Notes: generated by a model from the letters alone, not told the origin. A stretch of DNA of 60,181 bases from Micromonospora antibiotica (GCF_017599305.1 NZ_JAGFWR010000035.1:1-60181), one strand, 5' to 3'. Positions 6,968 through 17,343 are shown, numbered from the stretch's first letter. Numbers and translations are program-made.

Positions 6968-8133
6968 GTGACGACCACACCCCAGGCGGTCCGCAGGGCA
7001 TCCCCGCGTACCCGTCGACCGGCCACCCCGGTCGCCCCCGACCCCACCGCCGGCCTGCTCCCGCAGACCGCGCCGGTCCGGTTGCTCGACCCCGACGGCA
7101 CCCCGTTGCCACCCCGCGCCGACCTGCCGGCACCGCCGGTCGAGACGCTGCGCGAGATGTACCGGCGGATGGTCGTCGGCCGGCGCTTCGACGCGCAGGC
7201 CACCGCCCTGACCAAGCAGGGCCGGCTCGCCGTCTACCCGTCCTCGCGCGGCCAGGAGGCGTGCCAGGTCGGCGCGGTGCTGGCGCTGCGCGACGACGAC
7301 TGGGTGTTCCCCACCTACCGGGAGTCGATGGCGCTGACCGCCCGGGGCATCGACCCGGTCGAGGTGCTCACCCTGCTGCGCGGCGACTGGCACTGCGGGT
7401 ACGACCCGACGGTGGTGCACACCGCGCCGCAGTGCACCCCGCTGGCGACCCAGTGCGTGCACGCCGCCGGCCTGGCCTACGGCGAGTCCTACCAGGGGCG
7501 GGACACCGTCGCGCTGGCCTTCATCGGCGACGGCGCGACCAGCGAGGGCGACTTCCACGAGGGGCTCAACTTCGCCGCCGTGTTCAAGGCCCCGGTCGTC
7601 TACTTCGTGCAGAACAACAAGTACGCGATCAGCGTCCCGCTGTCCCGGCAGACGGCCGCGCCGAGCCTGGCCTACAAGGGCGTCGGCTACGGGGTGCCCA
7701 GCGAGCAGGTCGACGGCAACGACCCCGTCGCCGTCCTGGCGGTGCTCACCCGGGCGGTGGCGCACGCCCGCGCCGGGCACGGGCCGTACCTGGTGGAGGC
7801 GCACACCTACCGGATGGAGGCGCACACCAACGCCGACGACGCCAGCCGCTACCGGGACCCCGACGAGGTCGAGGCGTGGCGGGACCGCGACCCGGTGGCC
7901 CGGCTGGAGGCGTACCTGCGCAGCCGGGGCGAGCTGGACGACGCGGCGGTCGCACAGATCGCCGCCGAGGCCGAGGCGTACGCCGCCGACCTGCGGGACC
8001 GGATGCACGCCCAGCCGACCGTCGACCCGCTGAGCCTGTTCGAGCACGTCTACGCCGAACCGACCCCGCAACTGGTCGAGCAGCGCGAGATGGTCCGGGC
8101 CGAGCTGGCCGCCGACGCGGAGGGGGACGCCTG

Positions 8134-8134
<1 letters not shown>
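6968..8134 (+). CDS. bkdA: Branched-chain 2-oxoacid dehydrogenase E1 component, alpha subunit
   Basis: A 388-residue thiamine-diphosphate-dependent dehydrogenase subunit that decarboxylates branched-chain 2-oxoacids in valine, leucine and isoleucine breakdown and supplies branched acyl-CoA starters. The TPP motif GDGATSEGDFHEGL with the distal VQNN lies at about 189-218. YPSSRGQEACQVG (about 84-96) and the phosphorylation-loop-like YRMEAHTNADD (about 280-290) fit BCKDH rather than pyruvate E1. The GTG at 6968 has an exact AGGAGGT upstream at 6954-6960. The first 50 residues are a Pro/Thr-rich extension. It is first in a tightly coupled three-gene operon: its stop overlaps the next ATG by one base. 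Confidence 0.9.
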
Positions 8135-9146
<1,012 letters not shown>

Positions 9147-9150
<4 letters not shown>

Positions 9151-10631
9151 GCGCCCGCACCGCCACCGGCACCCGGGTCTTCCTCCTGCCCGACCTCGGT
9201 GAGGGGCTGAGCGAGGCCGAGATCGTCGAGTGGAAGGTCGCCGTCGGTGACGTGGTCACCGTGGACCAGAGCGTGGTGGAGGTGGAGACCGCCAAGGCCG
9301 TGGTCGACGTGCCCTGCCCGTACGCCGGGCGGGTGGTCGCCCTGCACGGTGCGGCCGGTGAGACGCGCCCGGTCGGTCAGCCGCTGATCACCGTCGCGCC
9401 GGCCGACGGCGGCGACGAGCCCGCCGGGCACGCCACCTACCGCGAGGAGGAGCGGGCCGGCTCCGGCAACGTCCTGATCGGGTACGGCACCGGCCACGGC
9501 GGCACCCGGCGGCGGCGACGCCCCCGGCTGACCGTGGCCCCCGAGCCGGCCGCCGCGCCCGTCGCGGAGCCGGCCGTCGGGCCCGTCCCCGTTGGCACCG
9601 TCGGCCCGTCGTCCGCGCCGAGGGTCCCGGCCGGCGCGGGGACGGACACCCCGGCCACCGGGATGTCCACCGACGGCGTCGTCCCGCCGGCCGGAGGCGG
9701 CACCGCGCCGGCCGGCGGGACGGCCCCCCTGGTCATCTCGCCCATCGTGCGCCGGCTCGCCCGCGAGCACGGGGTCGACCTGGCCGGGCTGCGGGGCACC
9801 GGCCCCGGCGGCGTGATCCGCCGCAGCGACGTGGAGGCCGCCCTGACCACCGCGCCGCAGCGGCACACCGACGAACCGGGCCGGCCCGTCGCGGACCCGG
9901 CCCCGTCGGCGCACGTCGGGCCGGCCCCAGCCGAGGCGTCCGACGTGGTCATCCCGCTGACCGGCATCCGCCGGGTGATCGCCGACAAGCTCTCCCGCAG
10001 CCGTCGGGAGATCCCCGAGGTCACCATCTGGGTGGACGCGGACGCCACCGCGTTGCTGGCCACCCGGGCGGCGATCAACGCGGCCACCCCGGACGCCCCG
10101 GTCAGCGTGCTGGCCCTGCTGGCCCGGATCTGCCTCAGCGGCCTGCGCCGATTCCCGCAGCTCAACGCGCACGTCGACACCGAGGGGCAGCGCATCGTCC
10201 AGTCGGCCGGGGTGCACCTGGGCATCGCCGCGCAGACCGACCGGGGCCTACTCGTGCCGGTGCTACGCGACGCCCAGCGGCTGACCACCAGGGAGTTGGC
10301 CGCCGCGCTGGCCGAGACCACCGCCGCCGCCCGCGCCGGCACCCTGTCGCCGGCCCGGCTCACCGGCGGCACGTTCACCCTCAACAACTACGGCGTGTTC
10401 GGGGTGGACGGTTCCACCCCGATCATCAACCACCCGGAGGCGGCGCTGCTCGGGGTGGGGCGGATCGTGGACAAGCCGTGGGTGGTCGACGGGCAGCTGG
10501 CCGTCCGCAAGGTGACCCAGCTCAGCCTCACCTTCGACCACCGGGTCTGCGACGGCGGCGTGGCCGGTGGCTTCCTGCGGCACGTCGCCGACTGCGTCGA
10601 ACAGCCGGCGTTGCTGGTGGCGAACGTCTGA
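9147..10631 (+). CDS. bkdC: Branched-chain 2-oxoacid dehydrogenase E2 (dihydrolipoamide acyltransferase)
   Basis: A 494-residue E2 core. A single lipoyl domain (about 10-90) has the lipoylated Lys50 in VETAKAVV. Next come a long Ala/Pro/Gly linker and a peripheral-subunit-binding domain (about 197-232: SPIVRRLAREHGVDLAGLRG). The catalytic acyltransferase domain (about 265-494) contains the active-site FDHRVCDGG at about 464. The GTG start overlaps the E1beta stop by 4 bases. No E3 (dihydrolipoamide dehydrogenase) gene follows, so the complex must borrow E3 from elsewhere. A strong terminator lies 12 bases after the stop. Confidence 0.92.
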
Positions 10632-10642
10632 GCGGTACGCCC

Positions 10643-10676
10643 GGAGCCGGTCACCCTGGGCGGGGTGACCGGCTCC
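10643..10676 (+). terminator. Terminator of the bkd operon
   Basis: A perfect 14-bp stem (10643-10656 with 10663-10676) closes on a 6-base loop. It lies 12 bases past the E2 stop codon and closes the operon. Confidence 0.8.
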
Positions 10677-10814
10677 GTCGCGCTGTCCGGTGTTCGTCCG
10701 GTTCCGGACGGGCCGGCGGTGGGCGGGCGGGTTTTCCGGTCGGTGGGCCGGGAAACCGCCGTCGGCCGTGAACCCGCCGCGTCGGTCGTGGACGCACCGC
10801 CGAGAGGAGCCACC

Positions 10815-12494
10815 GTGCCGTACCAGGGTCTGCCCGTCGCCGTGCGGGACCGCCGTCCCCCCGTCGCCGGGGCGCCGCTGTGGTGCAACGCCCACGACCA
10901 CGGGTTGACCGGCGACGGGGTGACCAACGACCAGCCGGCGCTCGCCGCCCTGGTGGACCGGCTCGGCGACGGCTACGCGGCCGACGGGCGGGCCCGGGTG
11001 ATCTGGTGCCCGCCGGGCATCTACTCCATCCGGGACGCCGGCACGGTGTGGCGCAGCGGGGTGTCGCTGATCGGCGCCGGCCCGGCCGCCACCCGGTTCC
11101 TGCTCAGCAACGAGGGCAACCGCAGCGACCCGACGCCGTTGGCGTTCTGGACGGTGCTGCAGCACGGCGCGGACCGGGACCGGCACATCGCCGACTGCAC
11201 CTTCGCCGACTTCGAGATCGACGGCTCCGGGGTGGCCCTGGCCGAGTACAACTACCTGGCCAAGGGCCTCGGTTTGCAGTACGTGGTGCGCGGGGTGTTC
11301 CGCAACCTCTACATCCACCACACCGGTGCGACCGGCCTGGGTTGCGACTTCCTCCAGGACACCCTGGTCGACGGGGTGGTGGTGGTCGGCTGCGGCCGGC
11401 TGGACAACGGTGAGCAGATGGGCGGCGCGGGCATCGGCATCGGCATCGGTGGCTGGGGCGACATGGAACGGCTCACCATCGCCAACTGCACCGCCCTGGC
11501 CAACGGCACCAACGGCATCTTCCTGGAACTCCAGAAGGACCACTGGACGCCGCCGCGCGGCTACCGGATCGTCGGCTGCCACAGTCAGGGCAACCGGTTC
11601 GGCATCTCGGACTGGGGCGCCGACGGGCTGATCGTCACCGGCTGCACGATGACCGGCAACCTGGAGGCCGGCTACGACGTGTCGGGCAACGGCACCTCGG
11701 GCGTCGCCGGCCGGGGTGGGCTGCTCACCGACTGCGTCATCGACGGCAACGTGGGCGACGGGATCAGCATGGGTAACACCCCGGGCCCGTACACGGTGCG
11801 GGGCAACCGGATCAGCAGCAACGGCGGTTACGGCTACCACCAGCACGACCTGGGTCGCGGCTATCCGCACCCGGCGCAGGACGTGGTGGTGGAGAGCAAC
11901 GAGTTCTGGGGCAACGGCCTGGACGCCGTCCGGGTGGACCGGCCGATGACCGACGCGATGCTGCTCGACAACCGGATCCGCAACAACGGTCGGCAGTGTG
12001 CCGAAGCGTCCTGCGGCGGCGGCGAGTCGGTCCGCTACAGCGCCCGGTCCGTGGTCGACCGCTCGGCGAACTGGGCGCAGGACAGTCACCGGGGCAAGGT
12101 GCTGCGGGTCGGCTCCCGGGTGGCGGTGGTGGCCGCCAACACCGCCACCGAACTGCACCTCGCCCCGGTCCGCCCGGACGCCCACTCCGCGTGGAGCGGG
12201 GACACCCCGCTGCCGGGCACCCCGTACGAGTTGCCTGACGCGCCGCCGACCCGGGCCGGCATCGCGATCGACGCCGCGTTCGACTCGGCGACGGTGCGCG
12301 GCAACCGGATCTGGGACAACCATCCCGAACGCACCCAGACCCACGGGCTCTGGATCACCTCCCGGGGCAGTTGTGTCTCCTGCCGGGTGGAGGACAACGA
12401 CCTGGCCGGTAACGCGGTGGCAGCCATCCGACTGGACACCCCGCCGGTCGGTGGGCGGTGGAACCGCAACCACGGTGACCAGGACTGGGACTGA
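10815..12494 (+). CDS. Right-handed parallel beta-helix (pectate-lyase-like) repeat protein
   Basis: A 559-residue protein with an N-terminal pectate-lyase-3-like opening (LTGDGVTNDQPALAALVD at about 33-50, then IWCPPGIYSI). A long series of beta-helix coils follows, marked by recurring N/G/D turns such as NCTALANGTNGIFL, GCHSQGNRFGIS, NRISSNGGYGYHQH and NRIRNNGRQC. No signal peptide is visible from the chosen start, so the location is uncertain. The GTG at 10815 has GAGAGGAG upstream. The fold is used by polysaccharide lyases, epimerases and tail-spike-like proteins; the catalytic residues and substrate are not identifiable here. It stands alone between the bkd operon and the L,D-transpeptidase gene. 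Confidence 0.78.
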   Translation: MPYQGLPVAVRDRRPPVAGAPLWCNAHDHGLTGDGVTNDQPALAALVDRLGDGYAADGRARVIWCPPGIYSIRDAGTVWRSGVSLIGAGPAATRFLLSNEGNRSDPTPLAFWTVLQHGADRDRHIADCTFADFEIDGSGVALAEYNYLAKGLGLQYVVRGVFRNLYIHHTGATGLGCDFLQDTLVDGVVVVGCGRLDNGEQMGGAGIGIGIGGWGDMERLTIANCTALANGTNGIFLELQKDHWTPPRGYRIVGCHSQGNRFGISDWGADGLIVTGCTMTGNLEAGYDVSGNGTSGVAGRGGLLTDCVIDGNVGDGISMGNTPGPYTVRGNRISSNGGYGYHQHDLGRGYPHPAQDVVVESNEFWGNGLDAVRVDRPMTDAMLLDNRIRNNGRQCAEASCGGGESVRYSARSVVDRSANWAQDSHRGKVLRVGSRVAVVAANTATELHLAPVRPDAHSAWSGDTPLPGTPYELPDAPPTRAGIAIDAAFDSATVRGNRIWDNHPERTQTHGLWITSRGSCVSCRVEDNDLAGNAVAAIRLDTPPVGGRWNRNHGDQDWD

Positions 12495-12672
12495 CTGTCA
12501 GTGCCGCCCCGACGCGGTCGATCCCGGACATCCGGTGCCCGTGCGGCCCGTCCGGCATCGATGGGGTCGATAAGGCCGGCCGTTGCCCGCCCGGTTCCCC
12601 GAAAGCGTGACCCGGCCCGAGAAACGCCGTACAGAATGTGGCCAAGGGGACGGGGAACGGGGGGACGGGAAT

Positions 12673-13947
12673 ATGGACGTGAGGCGGCGATTGACGCTTC
12701 TGGCGGTGACCATCGCAGCCACACCGCTGGTCCTCGGCGGGTGTACCGCCGAGCGGAAGCCGGCGGCCGGGGCGGCGCCCGGTGGGCCGGCGGCCCCCAC
12801 GGTGTCGGTGACGCCGGCCGATCGGGCGAAGGACGTACCGGTCAGCGCGGAGGTCGGCACCACCGTGAACAACGGGCGGGTGACCAGTGTGAAGCTCACC
12901 GACGACAAGGGGAAGTCCGTCGCCGGGGAGCCGCGGGAGGACGGGTCGAGCTGGGTGCCGGCGGCCCCGTTGAGTGGTGGCCGGACCTACACCGCGGAGG
13001 TGACCGCGACCGGTGACGCGGGCCGCACGACCGTCGGGCGCACCACGTTCACCACGGTGGCGAACACCACCCGGCAGGCGTTGACCAGCGTGCTCTACTT
13101 CGCCGGCAACCAGACGTACGGCACCGCGATGCCGGTGACGGTGGCGTTCGAACCGGCAGTTCCCGCAGCGGCCAGAGCGGCTGTGCAGCGACGGTTGTTC
13201 GTGAAGACCGATCCGCCGCAGCCGGGCACCTGGTCGTGGCTGGAGGACGGCAGTCAGGTCTACTACCGCGCGCCCGACTTCTGGCGCAGCGGGACGACGA
13301 TCAGTGTCCGGTCCGCGCTGGAGGGGCTGCCGATCGGCAAGGAGTACGTCGGTGATGCCGACCGGCGGTCCACCTCGAAGATCGGCCGGCAGGTCGCCCT
13401 GGACATCGACAACGCCACCAAGCAGATGTCGGTCTTCCAGGACGGCAAGCTGGTCCGCAGGATCCCGGTCAGTCTCGGCAAGCCGAGCACCCCGAGTTCC
13501 AGCGGCAAGATGGTGATCATGGAGAAGCACCAGCAGACCCGCTTCGACACCCGGGGCGAGCCCGACGGCGGCTATGTGGTCGACGTCGAGGACGCCCAGC
13601 GCCTCACCTGGGGCGGCGAGTTCATCCACGCCGCGCCGTGGTCGGAGGGGGACCAGGGCTACACCAACGTCTCGCACGGCTGCGCCAACGTGTCGTCCAC
13701 CGCCGCCGACTGGCTGATGGGCGTCACCCAGGTCGGCGACCTGGTCACCGTGAAGGGCACCGAGGTGCCGCTGCGGCCGGGCAACGGCTGGACGGCCTGG
13801 AACACGGGCTGGGCCGAGTTCGCCAGGGGCAGCGCGCTGCCCGTACCGCCGGGGTTGAAGCCGGCGCCCGCCACCAGCCCGCCGCATCCGGGGGTGGTCG
13901 CCGGTGGCTCGTCGCCGGCCCCCGCGCCGTCGGCCAGCGGCGGCTGA
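12673..13947 (+). CDS. L,D-transpeptidase lipoprotein (YkuD domain with Ig-like domains)
   Basis: A 424-residue envelope protein. Its lipoprotein signal peptide ends in a lipobox LVLGGC (Cys about 19). Two Ig-like domains follow (about 40-240; the second is of the kind found in actinobacterial Ldt enzymes), then the YkuD catalytic domain (about 243-365). The active site FIHAAPW and, 14 residues later, SHGCANVSS carries the nucleophilic Cys at about 336. It cross-links peptidoglycan by 3-3 bonds outside the membrane. The Pro/Ala/Ser-rich tail after about 385 is longer than usual. The ATG at 12673 is the only start that places the hydrophobic signal at the N-terminus. Confidence 0.92.
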   Translation: MDVRRRLTLLAVTIAATPLVLGGCTAERKPAAGAAPGGPAAPTVSVTPADRAKDVPVSAEVGTTVNNGRVTSVKLTDDKGKSVAGEPREDGSSWVPAAPLSGGRTYTAEVTATGDAGRTTVGRTTFTTVANTTRQALTSVLYFAGNQTYGTAMPVTVAFEPAVPAAARAAVQRRLFVKTDPPQPGTWSWLEDGSQVYYRAPDFWRSGTTISVRSALEGLPIGKEYVGDADRRSTSKIGRQVALDIDNATKQMSVFQDGKLVRRIPVSLGKPSTPSSSGKMVIMEKHQQTRFDTRGEPDGGYVVDVEDAQRLTWGGEFIHAAPWSEGDQGYTNVSHGCANVSSTAADWLMGVTQVGDLVTVKGTEVPLRPGNGWTAWNTGWAEFARGSALPVPPGLKPAPATSPPHPGVVAGGSSPAPAPSASGG

Positions 13948-13965
13948 CCAGGCCCGGGTAGGTGT

Positions 13966-14011
13966 GGTGTGCCGTGGTCGGCCCGTCGCGACGGGCCGAC
14001 CACGGCACACC
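13966..14011 (+). terminator. Very long hairpin terminator after the L,D-transpeptidase gene
   Basis: The 22-base arms (13966-13987 and 13990-14011) are perfect complements with almost no loop. It sits 18 bases past the stop codon. Confidence 0.85.
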
Positions 14012-14125
14012 GCGTGGGTCCACCCTGAGGAGGAGTCAGGGTCAGCTCCGGGGCGACCCTGGGACTACCCGGAAACCCGCCTCTGGCAGGGCGGAAACGT
14101 CGGAGGTGGGGGCTAGATTCGGGGC

Positions 14126-14494
14126 ATGACGCAGGGAGAGGACCGGTTCCACGTGCGGCTCCGGGTGGCCGACGACGTGGTCGAGGTGCGCGTGGTGGGC
14201 GAGATCGACATCGCCACCGTCGGCGAGTTCCGGGTCGCCCTCTGGGCCGCACCGGTCCGTCCGCTGCTGCGGCTCGACCTGTCCGGTGTCCGGGTGCTCT
14301 CCGCCGCCGGGGTGCGGGCGTTGGTCGCCGCGCACCTGCGGGTCCGGGCCCGGGGCGGCGAGCTGGTCGTGGTCGACCCCGATCCGGTGGTCGCCCGGGT
14401 GCTGCGCGCCACCGGCCTGCACCGGATCATCGCGGTCCGGCACGGCGACGCCCCGGTCGGGGTCACGCACCGCCCCCTGGCCGCCTGCGCCTGA
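14126..14494 (+). CDS. STAS-domain anti-sigma factor antagonist
   Basis: A 122-residue single STAS domain of the SpoIIAA/RsbV type. The strand VEVRVVGEIDIATVGEFR (about 18-35) and the phosphorylation-site segment LDLSGVRVLSAAGVRALV (about 50-67) are present. The Ser in VLSAAG matches the Ser that partner anti-sigma kinases phosphorylate. Such proteins free a sigma factor by binding its anti-sigma kinase; no kinase or sigma gene is next to it here. TAGATT (14114-14119) ends 6 bases before the ATG, so initiation is probably leaderless. It converges on the FKBP gene over a shared hairpin. Confidence 0.85.
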   Translation: MTQGEDRFHVRLRVADDVVEVRVVGEIDIATVGEFRVALWAAPVRPLLRLDLSGVRVLSAAGVRALVAAHLRVRARGGELVVVDPDPVVARVLRATGLHRIIAVRHGDAPVGVTHRPLAACA

Positions 14495-14520
14495 CCGCCC
14501 ACGCGCCCGCCCGCCGGTGT

Positions 14521-14558
14521 CCGGCGGGGCCGCCGGCCGGTGCCGGCGACCCCGCCGG
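14521..14558. terminator. Shared terminator between convergent STAS and FKBP genes
   Basis: A 17-base stem (14521-14537 with 14542-14558) has one mismatch and a 4-base loop. It lies 26 bases past the rightward stop and just past the leftward stop at 14562, so it can serve both directions. Confidence 0.75.
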
Positions 14559-14561
14559 TGG

Positions 14562-14945
14562 TCAGCGGACGCCGAGCAGGTCGACGACGAAGACCAGGGT
14601 CTCGTTCGGCTTGATGACGCCGCCCGCGCCCCGGCTGCCGTAGCCCAGGTGCGGCGGGATGGTGAGCCGGCGACGACCGCCGACCTTCATGCCCACCACG
14701 CCCTGGTCCCAGCCGGCGATGACCTGGCCGCCGCCGAGCGGGAACTCGAACGCCTCACCCCGGTTCCAGGAGGCGTCGAACTCGCGCCCGGTGGAGTGGG
14801 ACACCCCGACGTAGTGCACGTTGGCCAGCTGGCCCGGCTGGGCCTCGGGGCCGTCGCCGACGGTGATGTCCTCGATGACGAGGTCGGCCGGGGGTGCGCC
14901 CTCGATCGGGCCGATCTCCGGCTTACCTGCCTGGGGCGTGTTCAT
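14562..14945 (-). CDS. FKBP-type peptidyl-prolyl cis-trans isomerase
   Basis: A 127-residue cytoplasmic FKBP. The signature segments run in order: VHYVGVSHSTGREFDASWNRG (about 44-64), FPLGGGQVIAGWDQGVVGMKVGG (about 69-91), RRRLTIPPHLGYGSRGAG (about 92-109) and LVFVVDLLGV at the end. It catalyses prolyl isomerisation in folding. The ATG at 14945 follows GAGGAGATC at good spacing; the upstream frame extension has no such site. No obvious functional link to its neighbours is seen. Confidence 0.92.
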   Translation of the reverse strand: MNTPQAGKPEIGPIEGAPPADLVIEDITVGDGPEAQPGQLANVHYVGVSHSTGREFDASWNRGEAFEFPLGGGQVIAGWDQGVVGMKVGGRRRLTIPPHLGYGSRGAGGVIKPNETLVFVVDLLGVR

Positions 14946-15059
14946 TGCTGATCTCCTCGTCGTCGCACGATCGTCCGGTCGGTGTCGATCCTGCCCGATC
15001 GTGACGGACCTATTCCCGTAGGGCCCGACGCCGGACCCCACGGGCGGGGGTGGACGCGC

Positions 15060-15094
15060 GGCAGGGGCGCCACCGTCGAGGTGGCGCCCCTGCC
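15060..15094 (-). terminator. Terminator after the DoxX gene
   Basis: A perfect 14-bp stem (15060-15073 with 15081-15094) closes on a 7-base loop. It lies 24 bases past the stop codon of the leftward DoxX gene. Confidence 0.78.
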
Positions 15095-15117
15095 GGCCGG
15101 TCGGCTGTCGCGGTCGG

Positions 15118-15672
15118 TTACCGGAGCCAGCCGAACCGGCGTACCAGCGGGAGGGTGGCCCAGACCCGGCCGAAGCCGAGGGTGTTCCCCGCGCCGACCA
15201 GGGCGAGACCGGCCAGCACCGCGGCGTAGATCAGGTGGTCGTCCATGAAGGGGTTGTTCTCGGGAGGCAGGACGGCGGTCCACATCAGCACCATGAGCAG
15301 GCCACCGGCGACCGCGGCGAGCCGCATCCCGATGCCCAGCAGCAGGGCCACCCCGATGCCGGCCAGGCCGATCATGAACAACCAGTCGGCCCAGGCCGCA
15401 CCGGCGATGTCCTGGTAGAGCCCCTGGAACGGACCCTTCGCACCGAAGGCCAGGAAACCCTTGGTCGGGCTGCCGCCGTTGATCCAGGCGTTCTTCGTCG
15501 CGGTCTCGTGGCCGAGGCCGAACAGCTTGTCCAGGAAGGCCCAGAGGAAGATCCAGCCGAGCGCGATCCGGGTCCCGGCCCAGACGTAGCGGGCGGCGCG
15601 CTGCCGGGTGGTCTCGGTTCCGGCCACCGGTGCGGTCCCTGCGGTGGTGTTCCGCTCGATCGTCGCGGTCAT
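15118..15672 (-). CDS. DoxX family membrane protein
   Basis: A 184-residue integral membrane protein with about four hydrophobic helices. RIALGWIFLWAFLDKLFGLG (about 36-55) is the DoxX-family start, with a conserved D-K pair. WINGGSPTKGFL and the helix near 105-165 fit the thiosulfate:quinone oxidoreductase DoxD/DoxX group. The biochemical role in actinobacteria is poorly defined; redox or quinone-linked function is inferred. The ATG at 15672 is preferred: a GTG three codons earlier has AAGGGA too close to it, while the ATG has workable spacing. It is divergent from the CBS-BON gene over a 230-base gap holding dormancy-type boxes. Confidence 0.82.
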   Translation of the reverse strand: MTATIERNTTAGTAPVAGTETTRQRAARYVWAGTRIALGWIFLWAFLDKLFGLGHETATKNAWINGGSPTKGFLAFGAKGPFQGLYQDIAGAAWADWLFMIGLAGIGVALLLGIGMRLAAVAGGLLMVLMWTAVLPPENNPFMDDHLIYAAVLAGLALVGAGNTLGFGRVWATLPLVRRFGWLR

Positions 15673-15776
15673 GGTTCCCACGTCCCTTCTCTGCCTGGCA
15701 CCGCACTTCCCGGTGGCAGTTACATTCCACGCCGTTCGCGGCCGTCCCGGCAGGGCCGACCGGTACGTGCCGGGGC

Positions 15777-15825
15777 GGGACCTAAGTCCCCTGCCACGGG
15801 CCTCCCGACGGGACCTTCGGCCTCC
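15777..15825. promoter_or_regulatory. DosR/DevR-like boxes between DoxX and CBS-BON genes
   Basis: GGGACCTAAGTCCC (15777-15790) is a near-perfect dyad resembling the core of the DosR (DevR) dormancy-regulon box. A weaker second copy, GGGACCTTCGGCCTCC, follows at 15810-15825. Both lie in the divergent promoter gap. DosR-type regulators respond to hypoxia, NO and redox state and often control DoxX, CBS and universal-stress genes in actinobacteria. No dosRS pair is in this window, so the link is inferred. Confidence 0.55.
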
Positions 15826-15904
15826 ACGGCACCGGTCCGTCCGCCTCTGCCCCGACCGGTCGGGCCGGCCCTAACGTCGGCCGGGAGAGCCCGAGGAGGT
15901 CGTG

Positions 15905-16594
15905 ATGAGGACATGGCAGGTGGACGACGTGATGACCCGGGAGGTCGCCACGGTGGGGGAGGAGACCCCCTACCGGGCGATCGTCGACGTGCTGATCCGG
16001 CGCGGCATCAGCGCGGTGCCGGTGGTGGACGGCTTCCAGCGGGTCCTGGGGGTGGTGTCCGAGGCGGACCTGCTGCACAAGGTGGAGCACTCCGGGGTGC
16101 AGGAGGAGCGGCGGGTCTTCGCCGGGCGACGTCGTCGGGTGTCCCGGGAGAAGGCCGAGGCGCTGCTGGCGAAGGAGCTGATGACCGCGCCGGCCGTCAC
16201 CACCCACCCCGGGGCGTCGCTGCCGGCGGCGGCCCGGCTGATGGACCGGGAGGCGGTCAAGCGGCTGCCGGTCCTCGACGACCTGGGCCGGCTGGTCGGC
16301 ATCGTCACCCGCGGCGACCTGCTGCGGGTGCACCTGCGCACCGACGCCGAGATCCGCGAGGACGTGGTGCAGGAGGTGCTGCGGCGGGTGCTGGCCGTGC
16401 GGGACGGGCTGGTCACCGTGCAGGTCCGCGACGGCGCGGTGCGGTTGGACGGCCGGCTGGACCGGCGGACCGCCGCCGAGCTGGCGGAGAAACTCGCCGG
16501 CCAGGTCAGCGGCGTGGTCCAGGTCACCAGCACCATCGGGTACGACGTCGACGACGCCGGCCTGGTGGAGCGGGGGATCACCCCGGTGGCCTGA
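15905..16594 (+). CDS. CBS-pair and BON domain protein
   Basis: A 229-residue cytoplasmic protein. Two CBS domains (about 8-60 and 92-145; VDDVMTREVATV and AKELMTAPAVTT are their N-terminal strands) form a nucleotide-sensing Bateman module. A BON domain follows (about 150-220, DGLVTVQVRDGAVRLDG). Such proteins sense adenylate or other ligands in stress and dormancy regulons. The function here is unproven. The start ATG at 15905 has GAGGAGGT just upstream; a GTG one codon earlier is possible but too close. It is divergent from DoxX over the DosR-like boxes, and ends 32 bases from the convergent BtuF-like gene. Confidence 0.87.
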   Translation: MRTWQVDDVMTREVATVGEETPYRAIVDVLIRRGISAVPVVDGFQRVLGVVSEADLLHKVEHSGVQEERRVFAGRRRRVSREKAEALLAKELMTAPAVTTHPGASLPAAARLMDREAVKRLPVLDDLGRLVGIVTRGDLLRVHLRTDAEIREDVVQEVLRRVLAVRDGLVTVQVRDGAVRLDGRLDRRTAAELAEKLAGQVSGVVQVTSTIGYDVDDAGLVERGITPVA

Positions 16595-16626
16595 CCGTCA
16601 CCCGAGCACCCGCCCGGGACGGATGG

Positions 16627-17343
16627 TCAAACCGGGGCAGCGAGTTGGGCGGTGAGCAGGGCGGGTGCCTCGGCCAGCGACGGGCCGTACCAGGTGAGGT
16701 GCCGGCCGGACACCAGCGCGCAGTCGGTGCCGGGGAAGGCGTCCGGCCCGTCGTCGGCGGTGAACGCGTAGGGCTCGTCGGGCAGGACCACCAGGTCGGG
16801 CCGGCGGGCCCGCAACGCGTCGAGGTCGGGGCGCGGATAGCGCTCGGGGTCGTCGTCGTAGAGGTTGACCACGCCGAGCCGGCGCAGTACGTCCCCGGCG
16901 AAGGTGTCCCCGCCGAGCACCACCCACGGCCGTCGCCACACCGGCACCACGGCCCGGCGTGCCCCGGCCCCGACGGCGGGTGCGGCCCAGGCCCGGCGGG
17001 CGTCGGTCAGCCAGCCCGGCTCCCCGGTCACCCCCAGCGCGGCGAGCAGCCCGGCCAACTCGTCCAGGGCCTGCGGCACGGTACGCGGGTAGGTGACCAG
17101 CACCGGCACCCCGGCCGCGCTGAGCGCGTCGGCGTCGGCCCGCCGGTTCTCCTCCACGTTGAGTAGCACCAGGTCCGGCCGCAGCGCCCGGACCCGATCC
17201 AGGTCGGGGTACTTGCTGCCGCCGACCCGGGCCACGTCCAGACCCGCCGGGTGCACACACCAGTCGGTCGCCCCTACCAGCAGCTCCGGCACTGTCACCG
17301 CCACCGCCTCGGTCAGCGACGGCACCAGCGAGACGACCCGCAT
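16627..17343 (-). CDS. BtuF-like helical-backbone metal/cobalamin-binding protein
   Basis: A 238-residue protein of the periplasmic-binding fold type III (BtuF/FhuD). It starts VVSLVPSLTEAV (about 3-14) and contains LRPDLVLLNVEENR and PVLVTYPRTV in the first lobe, then VVLGGDTFAGDVLRRLGVVNLY in the second lobe. There is no signal peptide or lipobox, and no ABC permease or ATPase nearby, so it is probably a cytoplasmic cobalamin-binding member rather than a transporter component. The ATG at 17343 follows AAGGGA at good spacing. It lies 17 bases after the DICT-protein gene on the same strand and is probably in one operon with it. Confidence 0.75.
   Translation of the reverse strand: MRVVSLVPSLTEAVAVTVPELLVGATDWCVHPAGLDVARVGGSKYPDLDRVRALRPDLVLLNVEENRRADADALSAAGVPVLVTYPRTVPQALDELAGLLAALGVTGEPGWLTDARRAWAAPAVGAGARRAVVPVWRRPWVVLGGDTFAGDVLRRLGVVNLYDDDPERYPRPDLDALRARRPDLVVLPDEPYAFTADDGPDAFPGTDCALVSGRHLTWYGPSLAEAPALLTAQLAAPV

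Noticed and set aside
10665..10814. An upstream ATG/GTG extension of the beta-helix protein.
   Set aside because: The extension would start inside the terminator hairpin of the bkd operon, while GTG at 10815 has its own ribosome site.
14126..14494. STAS protein as part of a local sigma/anti-sigma operon.
   Set aside because: It is flanked by terminators on both sides, and no kinase or sigma gene is adjacent. The ECF pair at 43951 is of a different type.
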